Source: Flavobacteriales bacterium
GTDB lineage: Bacteria > Bacteroidota > Bacteroidia > Flavobacteriales_C > GCA-002722245
Reading direction: 5' to 3'
DNA length: 60,472 nucleotides
Assembly: GCA_029251005.1 (NCBI GenBank)
Contig: JAQXEE010000125.1
Coordinates: 1-60,472, forward strand
In this document: piece after piece, positions 36,053-45,099 of the stretch
Layout: each line of letters starts with the position of its first letter
How positions within the stretch are numbered: position 1 is the first letter of the stretch
The notes under the pieces: model-generated
Told to the model about the DNA's origin: nothing
Database searches by the model: none
What the model saw: the letters and a program-made list of their open reading frames with translations, nothing else
Translations under genes and position numbers: made by a program

Positions 36053-38281
36053 TTATCTTAATGTTTTTCTATTATCACTTAAATCTGATTTTTCAGTTAC
36101 ATACTCATCAAGTAATAAGCCTCCGATTCGTTGAGTTGTTCCTTTAATTTGGTTTTTTTCAACTTCAAAAGTATTATCTTCAGTAATTTCAGCGTTGTTT
36201 TCTTTCGCAACGTAAATTACGTAAACACCATATTCACCTTCAATTATCTCAGAAACTTCTCCAGCATTTAGGCCCGCAATTGCTCCAGTTACTTTTGATT
36301 CCCTTGAGAATTGAGAAACACCTTGTTTGATTTTTACAGCGGACGAATTGTTTACTAAACCGCCTTTGTACAAAGAAGGAAATTGAGTAATATTCTCAGC
36401 AGTAACTTCTGGAAAGTTTTTCAATACTTCTTTTCTTTGCTTACTTCTTCTTGCGTGATCTTCACAAGTGTATTTTACAGTTTCATCATCTAAAGACTTG
36501 TATTCACTCGAGTTTTCATCGGTAACAATGGCAACTAAATAAGAATTAGGAGTTGTGAATACATTTGATGGTTGATTTAACTCCGTATTGAACGCCCAGT
36601 TAATAACTTTTCTACTATCTAAAACACCTCTTAATGAGAATGTGGAGCCAGTAACATCTAAAGAATCCACTACAAACTGTAAACTGTCTCGTAAAGAAGT
36701 TATTTTAAAACCATCTTTTAAAGCAAAAGCAACTTGATTAGCTTTTCCCATATACTCATCTAAAGTTTCATCTCCAGGAGTAACGTTTTTGGTAATTACA
36801 CCAATTTGCATTTTCTTAACTTTTTCTCCGAACTTTTCAATGTGAAGAATTGAAAGGAATTGTTGGTTTCTTTGAAAGCTAACAGGAACAACTTTTACAT
36901 CACCAGTTTTTCCAAAGAAAACACTATCATTAAAGTTTTTACCGAATTCAAAGAAGTTAGTTTGAATCCATCCGATGTTTCCTTTCTTTTGAATTGCAAC
37001 AGTATCTAACCAAAAGTCTTTAGGGATAGTAGCAATAGAGGCAGGGTTAGCTTTAATTAATGCAGCTAAACTGTCAGCACCTTCTCTATAAGCTTTTCTA
37101 AAGTCAGCAGCTTGTTTTTGATCTTGTGGATCAGTGACAATTTTTTCATACCAAGTCATTGGTGAAATTAGGAATGAGTTGATTTTTGCTGAATCAGCTA
37201 AAAGTTTAACATCTAAAACTTTAGCAACTCCAAACTTCGATTGTGCAGGGTTTGTAAATGGACCGTATACATCTCCTTTATTAAGATTGAACATTAAAGT
37301 ATCAATTCCTGCAGTTTTATCTGTGAATTCACCTTTTTTGTAAAAATTAAGATCAATCGTAGTTTCACTTTCATTTTTTATGAAGAGCTTAGATTCTTTT
37401 TCTTCAATTAAAGTTTGTTTTAAACTCGCAACACTTTTAATTACATTCGATCTGTCAGTTTGTGAAGGTTGCAAGTCAAATTTTGCAAACAATAACTTTC
37501 TTGTTTCCTCTTTTTTAACAAATTGGGATTTCAGTTCATTGTAGGCAGCTTTTATATCAGAATCAGTCGGATTAGCAGATGAATCAGAAATAGTATTTAG
37601 ATTGACGTAAGCGATTTGAACGTCTTTTGTAGAATTATTACTTACGAATTCATCCTTAGCTAAGGATGAGGTAGTGTAAAAACAACTGGATAGAATTCTC
37701 TGAAATTTATCTTGAATTCTAAGTTTAACACCAAAATCCTTAACCCAGTAAGCGTTTTGACCTAAAGGGATTTCGTTAACAACTTGACCTTGCTGGTTTC
37801 GTTGACCTAAGTAAGCAAACTTTGCAAAGTTCGAAGGGTCTGATGAAATTTGTTGACGGTTTTGTTCGTATTTACTTTGCCCACCAAATAAGTAGTTGAC
37901 AAAAAATGGTGAAGGTTGTTGACCAGCTAACATATCCTCTTCTTCATTACCAGTAATTGTAATTCCAAGTTCTTTACATTCGTTCAGAAGGAAACGATCT
38001 CTAAGAATGCTGTTCCAAGTTTGATTCGTGTATTGACCTTTTTGAAAATCTTGAACACTACTAAAGTTTTGTCCAGGGTTTGTTAAGAAAACGATTTTTT
38101 CACGCTCGGCCCTAAAGTCCTCATTTGTTATTTCAACACCTTCGAATGAACCAACAGAGTTGTCAATTTTACTTCCAGGATTACTGCTTAAAAAATCTGT
38201 TAGGATGAAAGCAAAAACAGCTCCACCAATTACGATTAATGTTAATAAAGAATTGTCTCTAATTTTTTGAATCATTGCCAT
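36053..38281 (-). CDS. PpiD/SurA-type peptidylprolyl isomerase, inner-membrane anchored
   Basis: The 742-residue protein has one N-terminal membrane anchor (about 12-32, LLTLIVIGGAVFAFILTDFL) and a large periplasmic part. A SurA_N-3 type chaperone region comes first (VGSFEGVEITNEDFRAEREK), then parvulin-like rotamase repeats (about 240-365, with DSDIKAAYNELKSQFVKKEE and YGPFTNPAQSKFGVAKVLDV) and a further domain to the C-terminus. It helps newly exported proteins to fold next to the Sec translocon. It is the last gene of a minus-strand run starting with coaX and has its own terminator. Start could also be the second Met two codons later. Confidence 0.86.
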   Translation of the reverse strand: MAMIQKIRDNSLLTLIVIGGAVFAFILTDFLSSNPGSKIDNSVGSFEGVEITNEDFRAEREKIVFLTNPGQNFSSVQDFQKGQYTNQTWNSILRDRFLLNECKELGITITGNEEEDMLAGQQPSPFFVNYLFGGQSKYEQNRQQISSDPSNFAKFAYLGQRNQQGQVVNEIPLGQNAYWVKDFGVKLRIQDKFQRILSSCFYTTSSLAKDEFVSNNSTKDVQIAYVNLNTISDSSANPTDSDIKAAYNELKSQFVKKEETRKLLFAKFDLQPSQTDRSNVIKSVASLKQTLIEEKESKLFIKNESETTIDLNFYKKGEFTDKTAGIDTLMFNLNKGDVYGPFTNPAQSKFGVAKVLDVKLLADSAKINSFLISPMTWYEKIVTDPQDQKQAADFRKAYREGADSLAALIKANPASIATIPKDFWLDTVAIQKKGNIGWIQTNFFEFGKNFNDSVFFGKTGDVKVVPVSFQRNQQFLSILHIEKFGEKVKKMQIGVITKNVTPGDETLDEYMGKANQVAFALKDGFKITSLRDSLQFVVDSLDVTGSTFSLRGVLDSRKVINWAFNTELNQPSNVFTTPNSYLVAIVTDENSSEYKSLDDETVKYTCEDHARRSKQRKEVLKNFPEVTAENITQFPSLYKGGLVNNSSAVKIKQGVSQFSRESKVTGAIAGLNAGEVSEIIEGEYGVYVIYVAKENNAEITEDNTFEVEKNQIKGTTQRIGGLLLDEYVTEKSDLSDNRKTLR

Positions 38282-38380
38282 TTTTATCCAATTTTAAAAG
38301 GTGCACGAATATACTACAGTTTGATTGATAAATGAAAAAAAAGTAAGTTGATTTAACAGTTGAAGAACAATAATCCTGAT

Positions 38381-39649
38381 TTAATCTTCTGAGCCTTCTA
38401 GAGTAACGATTAATTTGATTAATTCGATGCGTGTTTCACTAACTTTTTCAATCAAAATTGAGAATTGATCTATCATAATAACGTCACCTTCTTTGGGAAT
38501 AGATTCTGTTTGTAGGAAGATATAACCAGCTATTGTTTCATAGCTTTCATTTGTAGGAATTCTCAAGTCATAATTTTCATTAAGATAGTCCACCTCCAAG
38601 CGACCTGAGAATAAAAATTCAAAGTCACTTAATTGCTCCTCTATTAAATCTATTTTGTCATGTTCATCTTCAATTTCACCAAGGATTTCTTCTAGGATGT
38701 CTTCTACAGTTAACATTCCAGCTGTTCCTCCAAATTCATCAACTACAATTAGAACACTTTTTCTTAATTGGATGAAATTGTTTAATGCACGCTGAGCTAG
38801 CATTGACTCAGGAATATAGCCCAGAGGAAGTAATATTGATCCAATTGTTTTGGGTTGTTTAAATACTTCTTTAGAATGCACAAAGCCAATAATTTCGTCT
38901 ATTGAATCTTTAAAAATTAGAATTTTAGAATGACCAGTTTCGATAAATACTTTGTTCAGTTTTTCAAGTGAGGTGTTGATTTCTAAGGCAATTATTTCTG
39001 TCCTTGGGACCATGCAATCTCTTACCTTAACGGACTGGAAATCTAAAACATTTTTATAATACTGAACTTCAGAGTCCAGCTTTTCTTCATCTTTAGTGTT
39101 GTTCGTTCTTGCATTTAAATATTGTTTTAACTCTATTCTTCCAAAGATGGGTTTGTCTTCTTTTAAATCTACGTTAAGACATTTCCTTAAAATGAATTTA
39201 GAGAAGCCTACAATACTGATTACAACCCACTTCAAACTCCAGAAAATTGCGTACATAGGGTATGAGAAAAACCTTAAAGTGAGATTAGGTTTTAATCTGA
39301 ATAATGTTTTTGGTAAATATTCTGCGAAAAGTAAAATAACAATGGTCGAAACGATTGTTTGTAGTAAAAGAATAAATAAAGTGTTTTCTGTGAATAATTT
39401 GAATTGTGGCTCCAGTAATTTCTCCATATAAACACCAAAGGTTACTAAGGCTAGATTATTACCAATTAAAAGGGTTGCTATAAACCGAGAAGGTGAACCT
39501 GTAAAAGCTGTTAATACTTTCGCTGTTATACCACCTTTTTTATTAATTATTTCCATTCGCATTTTATCCGCTGTGATAAAAGCAATTTCAAGCCCCGAAA
39601 AAATCGCAGATACTAGAATAGTAGAAATTATAATTAACCAATCGGTCAT
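38381..39649 (-). CDS. CNNM/CorC-HlyC family membrane protein
   Basis: The 422-residue protein has an N-terminal CNNM (DUF21) transmembrane domain (about 1-180; ISTILVSAIFSGLEIAFITA), then a pair of CBS domains (about 205-330; CMVPRTEIIALEI and VVDEFGGTAGMLTVEDILEE), and a C-terminal CorC_HlyC domain (about 345-420; SGRLEVDYLNENYDL). Relatives affect Mg2+/Co2+ balance; GldE of the gliding system belongs to the same family. The neighbours here (lptC, ppiD-like) are those of the housekeeping CorC copy, so I do not call it GldE. Its start overlaps the stop of the small membrane protein by 4 nt. Confidence 0.88.
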   Translation of the reverse strand: MTDWLIIISTILVSAIFSGLEIAFITADKMRMEIINKKGGITAKVLTAFTGSPSRFIATLLIGNNLALVTFGVYMEKLLEPQFKLFTENTLFILLLQTIVSTIVILLFAEYLPKTLFRLKPNLTLRFFSYPMYAIFWSLKWVVISIVGFSKFILRKCLNVDLKEDKPIFGRIELKQYLNARTNNTKDEEKLDSEVQYYKNVLDFQSVKVRDCMVPRTEIIALEINTSLEKLNKVFIETGHSKILIFKDSIDEIIGFVHSKEVFKQPKTIGSILLPLGYIPESMLAQRALNNFIQLRKSVLIVVDEFGGTAGMLTVEDILEEILGEIEDEHDKIDLIEEQLSDFEFLFSGRLEVDYLNENYDLRIPTNESYETIAGYIFLQTESIPKEGDVIMIDQFSILIEKVSETRIELIKLIVTLEGSED

Positions 39650-39843
39650 TTTTCTTCTTTTTCAAATTTACTACTTCGTTGTCTTTTAATTAAATAAAAG
39701 ATAATAGAAATAGGGATTATGATAATAAGTGGCTTAACAGTCTGAATTCCATAGTTGTAATAATAATAAATAAATGCAATTATTGCTAAAACAGCTATTG
39801 TTAGCCAAGTGTATTCTAAAATTTTATTTAGGCGATTTTTCAC
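39646..39843 (-). CDS. Small two-helix membrane protein
   Basis: I start it at a GTG at 39843 (65 residues), giving MKNRLNKILEYTWLTIAVLA and two membrane segments (about 12-30 and 37-55), then a basic/acidic tail (KRQRSSKFEKEEK). The frame is open further upstream, but that would overlap lptC by 98 nt. With the GTG start the overlap with the lptC end is 20 nt. It lies between lptC and the CorC gene with overlaps on both sides, so it is co-translated with them. Function unknown. Confidence 0.65.
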   Translation of the reverse strand: MKNRLNKILEYTWLTIAVLAIIAFIYYYYNYGIQTVKPLIIIIPISIIFYLIKRQRSSKFEKEEK

Positions 39844-40411
39844 GTTTAAATGGTAGTTCTCCGGTAATACCGGTGATTTGATAATTTTCAAAATTTTGAT
39901 CAGAAACCAAACTAGTTCCAATGATTTTTTGTCCGCTTGGTTTGGTTATAAGAACGGTTGTGTCGCAAATAATTTGTTTTGTTTTAGCGTCCCAAAGAAG
40001 TTTTTCAGTATTTAGTTTTTCACCTTCGTTATTAATTACGATCACATTACCTTTCGCATACATTTTTTCTGAGGCATGAAATCGAATAGCATAATCAGCT
40101 TTAAGTTCACTTGAAACTTCTTTTAATTGATTGTAAAATCGGATATGAACACTATCCTTCATAATGTCTTTACCTTCAACTTCTTTTGTCCCTGCATACT
40201 GCTCAAGTATTTCGCCAGTGATTTTAACTTTTAAAGCACCTGAATCAGAATAAGTGATATTAAAACTAGTATAATATGAATCAGGAATGTCTCCTTCAAT
40301 ATGAACCAATTGCTTCATGTTGTCTAAATCACTGGAACATGAAAAGACAAAAATTATAAGCATTGTAGTACTTATAATTTTAGTGAATATCTTTTTGAAT
40401 TGTGCGCTCAA
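39824..40411 (-). CDS. lptC: LptC-like LPS export lipoprotein
   Basis: LptC links the LptBFG ATPase to the periplasmic bridge that carries lipopolysaccharide to the outer membrane. This 195-residue protein has a lipobox ending IIFVFSCSSD, so it is lipid-anchored rather than held by a helix as in E. coli; I recall this form as usual in Bacteroidota. The beta-jellyroll is visible as alternating strands (HIRFYNQLKEVSSELKADYA, MYAKGNVIVINNEGEKLNTE). It starts directly after the TPR gene stop with no gap. Confidence 0.82.
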   Translation of the reverse strand: MSAQFKKIFTKIISTTMLIIFVFSCSSDLDNMKQLVHIEGDIPDSYYTSFNITYSDSGALKVKITGEILEQYAGTKEVEGKDIMKDSVHIRFYNQLKEVSSELKADYAIRFHASEKMYAKGNVIVINNEGEKLNTEKLLWDAKTKQIICDTTVLITKPSGQKIIGTSLVSDQNFENYQITGITGELPFKREKSPK

Positions 40412-41746
40412 TTATTTCTTTTCTCTAATGGTTGTTGAAGCATTAATCCAACACTCAACTTTATAGGAATCACCTGGATTTAAACTTTTAAGAAAAATAG
40501 CATTTTTAGCTGGAAAGTATGCTGAATACTTATCAGCTTTCTCAAGTGCTTTGGCTTTTGTCTTAGGTTCTTTTGCAAGCCTGGCTGCCTTATTAAAATA
40601 ATCAACAGCAACCCAAAACACTTCAGCGCCTCCAAAGGTTAAAGATTTACAGTTTGGAGAACCGTAAATAATCGAATTCCCAATGATCAGGTAAGCTTTT
40701 GCAGCTTGTGGGTTAAGTTTTATTATCTTGTTAGCTGTTGTTCTTGCTCCAGAATAATTGCTTGTGTTGTTTTGAAATTTAGCCTTTTTAATGAGGTGTT
40801 TTTCTAACTCAGAAGAATCTTTTTCAAGTGTAATCGCCTTATCAAAAAATGATAAAGCCTTTGTCTTGTTTTGTTTATTTGAAAAGTATTTTGCTAATGT
40901 AATTGCTGTTTTTGATGATGGAGCCGATTCAAACCTTTTCTCCAGCATTTTAACTAAGATCTCTTTTTTATAGCATTTCTTTTCTTTTAACAATTCAATT
41001 CCCCCATCAAGCCAAAGTGTGTCATTTTTACTTGATTCAAAATTTGTCGAATATAATGAATCTAATAGGTCACAATCTAAACAAGCATCTGCATACTTGA
41101 TTGATTTTTCTTTTAGTATTTGATATTTTTTGGGTTTAGCATCAATGTTAGCATCAACGATTTCCATCGTCTTTAAATAAGCTTGAATTACATCATAGCA
41201 ACTTAGCTTTCCTTTTTTATGCATAATCTTAACACTATACATGTAAGATTTAGCCGTAGTTGATTTAACTTTTGGGAACTGACTTGTAACAACTGTTTCT
41301 AATAAATTGAATGCTTCCTCATAGGAATCATTGATTCGAAATTGTGCAAGTGCTTTTCCTTTAGATTCTAATATCTTAATTTTTCCTTTAACATCATTAG
41401 AGAAGTGTTTCAGTCTTTTATCATATATCATTAATAATGTATCGATATAAGTAGATCGTAAGGCTTTATCTTCTTTAGATTCACTCATAAAGTTTTTCAT
41501 TATTTTCTCACCAACTATATATATGTTTTTTGAAGATTCAGGGCAGTTGTTAAAACACCACCTCCAAGTTCTTGCTGCATCTCTGTAAGATTTTTGCTTA
41601 TAATAAGTAAGCATGATTGTTAGATTTTTTTTACATTCATCAGGGTTTTCACCGTAGTTAACATCAGTTTGTTGTGCCTGAGATGATAATGAAATTAAGA
41701 AAGCAAGGAGGAGCGAGAAAAAAGTTTTTTGAGTAGTATTAATCAT
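40412..41746 (-). CDS. Secreted TPR-repeat protein
   Basis: The 444-residue protein has a signal peptide (FFSLLLAFLISLSSQAQQ) and a helical body with TPR-like repeats, for example KALSFFDKAITLEKDSSELE and ARTTANKIIKLNPQAAKAYL. It has several Cys, including NCPESSK, VIQA and a pair in ACLDCDLLDS. It lies between the FadL-like barrel and lptC in an operon-like row. The place is conserved in Bacteroidota from memory; an envelope scaffolding role is likely, but no function is proven. Confidence 0.72.
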   Translation of the reverse strand: MINTTQKTFFSLLLAFLISLSSQAQQTDVNYGENPDECKKNLTIMLTYYKQKSYRDAARTWRWCFNNCPESSKNIYIVGEKIMKNFMSESKEDKALRSTYIDTLLMIYDKRLKHFSNDVKGKIKILESKGKALAQFRINDSYEEAFNLLETVVTSQFPKVKSTTAKSYMYSVKIMHKKGKLSCYDVIQAYLKTMEIVDANIDAKPKKYQILKEKSIKYADACLDCDLLDSLYSTNFESSKNDTLWLDGGIELLKEKKCYKKEILVKMLEKRFESAPSSKTAITLAKYFSNKQNKTKALSFFDKAITLEKDSSELEKHLIKKAKFQNNTSNYSGARTTANKIIKLNPQAAKAYLIIGNSIIYGSPNCKSLTFGGAEVFWVAVDYFNKAARLAKEPKTKAKALEKADKYSAYFPAKNAIFLKSLNPGDSYKVECWINASTTIREKK

Positions 41747-41754
41747 ACTTAATA

Positions 41755-43062
41755 TTAATTAAATTTTCGTTTAACAAACCACTTATCGTTAAATACGACA
41801 CTAGCGTTTATGTTTAAGAAATTCTCTTGAATATTTATGTTATTGTTACTTCTGTGTAAATATCCAAATGATAAATAAATTGAAGAACCAAATGTTTCTG
41901 TTTGGTATTTAAATTTCTTTAACGGCATTCCGAATCCAATATTTATGCCAATTTCAGATAATTCATTATTGTCTATGAAAATTCCAGTTTGACCAATTTT
42001 CGCTCCGAAATTGTAATTAATTGTTTTCCAATAATTTGATCTACCTAGAGCTTTATTGTTTGGAATAATATTACCGCCAATTATAAAACCTTGGCTATTA
42101 CCGAGTTGAGTAGTAGCGGCGTTTAAGCTGAAATTTGAAAGACTTCTTGTTTTGTATTCTGCGGATAATTCCCATTTTTCAAATTTCCCAATCGAAACAC
42201 CAGATTGAAGCGTAGAGGGCATTTGTAAAATCCCTTTTGAAGCCTCATCTTCTGTATTAATAATAAATTCAGTTTCGTGAAATTCCGCATCAATTAAATC
42301 ACCATTTGCTTTTGTTGCTTCACCACTAGTAAAGTAATTAGCCTTCAGATAATTGTTAGTATTCAAAGATGATCCTAAGTCATAAGTTACACCATATGTA
42401 ATATAAAAATTAGTGTTAAATGATTTTTTGTATTGGGCTCCTGTATTAAAAGAAAAACCGGATACATTAGAAAAATTTTGGAATCGAACACTCTTAAATT
42501 CATCAGAACTGTATTTAACTTTTGAGATGTCGTTTAATCGACCAAAGATATATTTCCCATTTACACCAAAAGCAAATCCATTTTTTTCAAAACCAGTACC
42601 AAAAAAAACTTCAGATAAACCGCCATTACCTTCATAAACGTAATCAACTGCAGATCCGTCGCTTAAACTATCACCGAATGAGTTGGAATAATTTTGTTTA
42701 GAAAGAGGAGTTAATCCTAAAGCAAGCCCCCAATTATTTCCAAGCGGAAAACCAAGCCCAAATACGGCTAAATTGGTATTGTTTATAATGTCGTCTTTCG
42801 TTTCTGTAGAAACCCAGTTTGTGCTAGAATATAGGCCTGCTTCTCCAGTTGTCAAGGTTAATTGAGAATAAGAACTAGGATTTAGTGGGTTTAATGTGTT
42901 AGATGAATAATTACTTGCTCCAATTCCACTTTTAGCGAAATTCGATTGAAAATTACTTTCGTAGAAGTCACCTGGTCCAAATTGAGAAAAGGGAGAGTTT
43001 CCTTGGGATACAAGCATTATATGCGAGCACACAAGTATAATTGTAGTAAGTTTAATTTTCAT
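41755..43062 (-). CDS. FadL-like outer membrane barrel protein
   Basis: The 435-residue protein has a signal peptide (LTTIILVCSHIMLVSQ) followed by NSPFSQFGPGDFYESNFQSN, an opening common to a Bacteroidota family of FadL/PorV-like outer membrane proteins. Many amphipathic strands follow (GLALGLTPLSKQNYSN, FAFGVNGKYIFGRLND) with a basic, aromatic end (FNDKWFVKRKFN). It probably forms a transport channel for hydrophobic substrates. It overlaps the end of coaX by 11 nt and is followed 8 nt on by the TPR gene. Confidence 0.78.
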   Translation of the reverse strand: MKIKLTTIILVCSHIMLVSQGNSPFSQFGPGDFYESNFQSNFAKSGIGASNYSSNTLNPLNPSSYSQLTLTTGEAGLYSSTNWVSTETKDDIINNTNLAVFGLGFPLGNNWGLALGLTPLSKQNYSNSFGDSLSDGSAVDYVYEGNGGLSEVFFGTGFEKNGFAFGVNGKYIFGRLNDISKVKYSSDEFKSVRFQNFSNVSGFSFNTGAQYKKSFNTNFYITYGVTYDLGSSLNTNNYLKANYFTSGEATKANGDLIDAEFHETEFIINTEDEASKGILQMPSTLQSGVSIGKFEKWELSAEYKTRSLSNFSLNAATTQLGNSQGFIIGGNIIPNNKALGRSNYWKTINYNFGAKIGQTGIFIDNNELSEIGINIGFGMPLKKFKYQTETFGSSIYLSFGYLHRSNNNINIQENFLNINASVVFNDKWFVKRKFN

Positions 43063-43765
43063 TTAATTGAATTAATTTATTTAGTCCTTTTAACACTAAA
43101 TATGGGTCTACAAAGATGTCATTTTTTAATTCATCACCCAAAAAAATAGCGTCTCCTCCTGTTAAAAAAATAGTAAGGTTTGGACTTAGTATTTTAAAAC
43201 GTTTAATAAAACCGGTTATTTCTGAAACGAGTCCGTTAATAACACCTGACTTCAGGCATGATTCCGTTGAATTTCCAATCAAGTGAGGTCTAGTTTCAAA
43301 CGAATTTATTAACGGTAGTTTCTCTGTGAAATTGTTCATTGATTTAAATCGAAGCGATAGCCCAGGGGAAATTGCCCCTCCTAAATATCCTTTTTCATCA
43401 GAAACGTAATCATAAGTAACACAAGTTCCCGCATCAATTATTAAATAATCTTGGTTGTGATGGTAATTAGAAACACAAGCGACTATTCGATCAATTCCTA
43501 ATGTTTCCGGCGTTTCGTAATTAATATTAAAAGGAAAAATTGATTTATGGTTTATTACTATGTATTTCACGTCAGGCAATCCAGAAATATTTATATCTGA
43601 AAGCACACTACATGAAATAATCACTTTTATTTGACTGAGTTCATCAGCACAAATTAAATTGGCAATATTCTCGTGATTAAATAAACTCCCGCTTTTAATA
43701 AGTTTATCCTCATCAAACAACCCAAATTTTATTCGAGAATTTCCAGCGTCGAGTGCGAGCTTCAT
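43052..43765 (-). CDS. coaX: Type III pantothenate kinase
   Basis: CoaX phosphorylates pantothenate, the first step to coenzyme A, and is not inhibited by CoA. The 237-residue protein shows the ASKHA-fold motifs LALDAGNSRIKFGLFDED, LGIDRIVACVSNY, LIIDAGTCVTYDYV, GGAISPGLSLRFKSMN and FLTGGDAIFL. Length is normal. It follows the sugar-nucleotide gene with a 1-nt overlap and leads into the FadL-like barrel gene. Confidence 0.94.
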   Translation of the reverse strand: MKLALDAGNSRIKFGLFDEDKLIKSGSLFNHENIANLICADELSQIKVIISCSVLSDINISGLPDVKYIVINHKSIFPFNINYETPETLGIDRIVACVSNYHHNQDYLIIDAGTCVTYDYVSDEKGYLGGAISPGLSLRFKSMNNFTEKLPLINSFETRPHLIGNSTESCLKSGVINGLVSEITGFIKRFKILSPNLTIFLTGGDAIFLGDELKNDIFVDPYLVLKGLNKLIQLNEN

Positions 43766-44853
43766 TATATGAATTTCTTATATTCTTTTGTTGATCCTAA
43801 GTCGGTAACAAATTGCTTAATTTTTTGTTCATTGTCTTTTTTACAAATAAGTAAAGCATCCGATGTATTAACGACTATATAATCTTCAAGTCCATCAATA
43901 ACTATTAATTTATCTGTGGGATTGGAAATAATATTTTTCACTGAATTATAAAGTTTGACAGATTTGCCAACAATTGCATTGTCTTTTGAATCCTTTTCAA
44001 CTTGATTATAAAGAGCCCCCCAAGTTCCTAAATCGGTCCAACCTATGTCGCAGGGCAAAACGTATACGTTGTCGGCTTTTTCTAGAATAGCGTAATCAAC
44101 AGATATATTTACACATTGAGCATAAATTTCTTGGATAAAATCATGCTCTTTATCTGTGCAGTAAATTCCAAATCCATCTTTGAATAAATCATGAATTTCA
44201 AACATATTTTGTTTAAACGAATTTACAATGCTTTTTGAACTCCAGATAAACATTCCTGAATTCCATGAGAAATCACCACTTTCAAAAAACACTTCAGCTA
44301 ACTCTTTATTTGGTTTTTCTGTAAAGGTTTTTACTTTTAATAAATCCTTATTAGATTCCAGCGAAATTTCTGTAGCTTGTATATATCCATATCCAGTATC
44401 GGGTCTTGTAGGCTTAATTCCTAATGTAATTAAGATATCCTCATGCGCACAAGAACTAAAAGCTGCACGAATAGCATTTAAATAATCTTCTTCTTTTATG
44501 ATTAGATGATCACTTGGTGCAACTAAAATTTTGGCGTTTGGGTTTTTATCGTGGATTTTGTAACAGCCGTATGCCACACAGGGCGCCGTGTTTCTTCTAA
44601 CAGGTTCAAAAAGAATATTGTCTTTTGGAATTTCTGGAAGTTGTTTATCAATTAAATCTGCATAATCATCATTGGTAACAACGAAAATTTGATCTTTTGG
44701 ACAAACTTTGGATAATCTTTCAAAAGTTAGTTGAATTAAACTTTTTCCAATGCCAAGAATATCTAAAAATTGCTTTGGGTTTTCTTGTGTGCTAAAAGGC
44801 CAAAATCTACTTCCGACTCCTCCGGCCATTATAATTGCGTAATTATTCTTCAT
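43765..44853 (-). CDS. Mannose-1-phosphate guanylyltransferase
   Basis: This 362-residue nucleotidyltransferase makes GDP-mannose from GTP and mannose 1-phosphate. It has IIMAGGVGSRFWPFSTQENP with KQFLDILG directly after, FVVTNDDYADL, ILVAPSDHLI, FTEKPN and SWNSGMFIWSS. It lacks the C-terminal isomerase half found in bifunctional ManC/AlgA enzymes, so it is the single-function form. It heads the minus-strand row with coaX and faces the small lipoprotein gene divergently. It can supply the DPM1-like glycosyltransferase at 28152. Confidence 0.92.
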   Translation of the reverse strand: MKNNYAIIMAGGVGSRFWPFSTQENPKQFLDILGIGKSLIQLTFERLSKVCPKDQIFVVTNDDYADLIDKQLPEIPKDNILFEPVRRNTAPCVAYGCYKIHDKNPNAKILVAPSDHLIIKEEDYLNAIRAAFSSCAHEDILITLGIKPTRPDTGYGYIQATEISLESNKDLLKVKTFTEKPNKELAEVFFESGDFSWNSGMFIWSSKSIVNSFKQNMFEIHDLFKDGFGIYCTDKEHDFIQEIYAQCVNISVDYAILEKADNVYVLPCDIGWTDLGTWGALYNQVEKDSKDNAIVGKSVKLYNSVKNIISNPTDKLIVIDGLEDYIVVNTSDALLICKKDNEQKIKQFVTDLGSTKEYKKFI

Positions 44854-44970
44854 AATAGGTTGCGTAAAAATACTAATTGAAAGTTAATCTCTTAACAATT
44901 TACATTTTTAATACTTTTCTATCGAGTAACTTCATATAATTTGGTTATTTTAACTGTAAATTATTTCAGT

Positions 44971-45099
44971 ATGAAGACAGTGATTTTTGTTTTTTCTTTA
45001 ATTCTTTCATTTTCAGTTTTATCGTGCAAAAGTGGCGATAAATGTGGGACATGTCCAACTTTCAGTAAAACACAAAAAGTTGATTCGAAGCAAGTTTAA
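44971..45099 (+). CDS. Small secreted lipoprotein with a CGTCP motif
   Basis: A 42-codon frame encodes a complete lipoprotein signal (MKTVIFVFSLILSFSVLSC) followed by KSGDKCGTCPTFSK and a short basic tail. The lipobox Cys is C19; two more Cys at 25 and 28 form CGTC, like a redox or metal motif. I recall similar tiny lipoproteins with Cys and Pro close to the lipobox in Flavobacteriales. Its 3' end overlaps the SprT-like gene in another frame. Confidence 0.65.
   Translation: MKTVIFVFSLILSFSVLSCKSGDKCGTCPTFSKTQKVDSKQV

Noticed and set aside
39096-39431. Plus-strand frame of 111 codons
   Set aside because: It lies opposite the CNNM membrane domain; it has no signal, no domain and no start context.
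38381-39649. Calling the CNNM/CorC protein GldE
   Set aside because: GldE belongs to this family, but the neighbours here are lptC and a ppiD-like gene, not gldD or ssb, so the gliding role is not supported.
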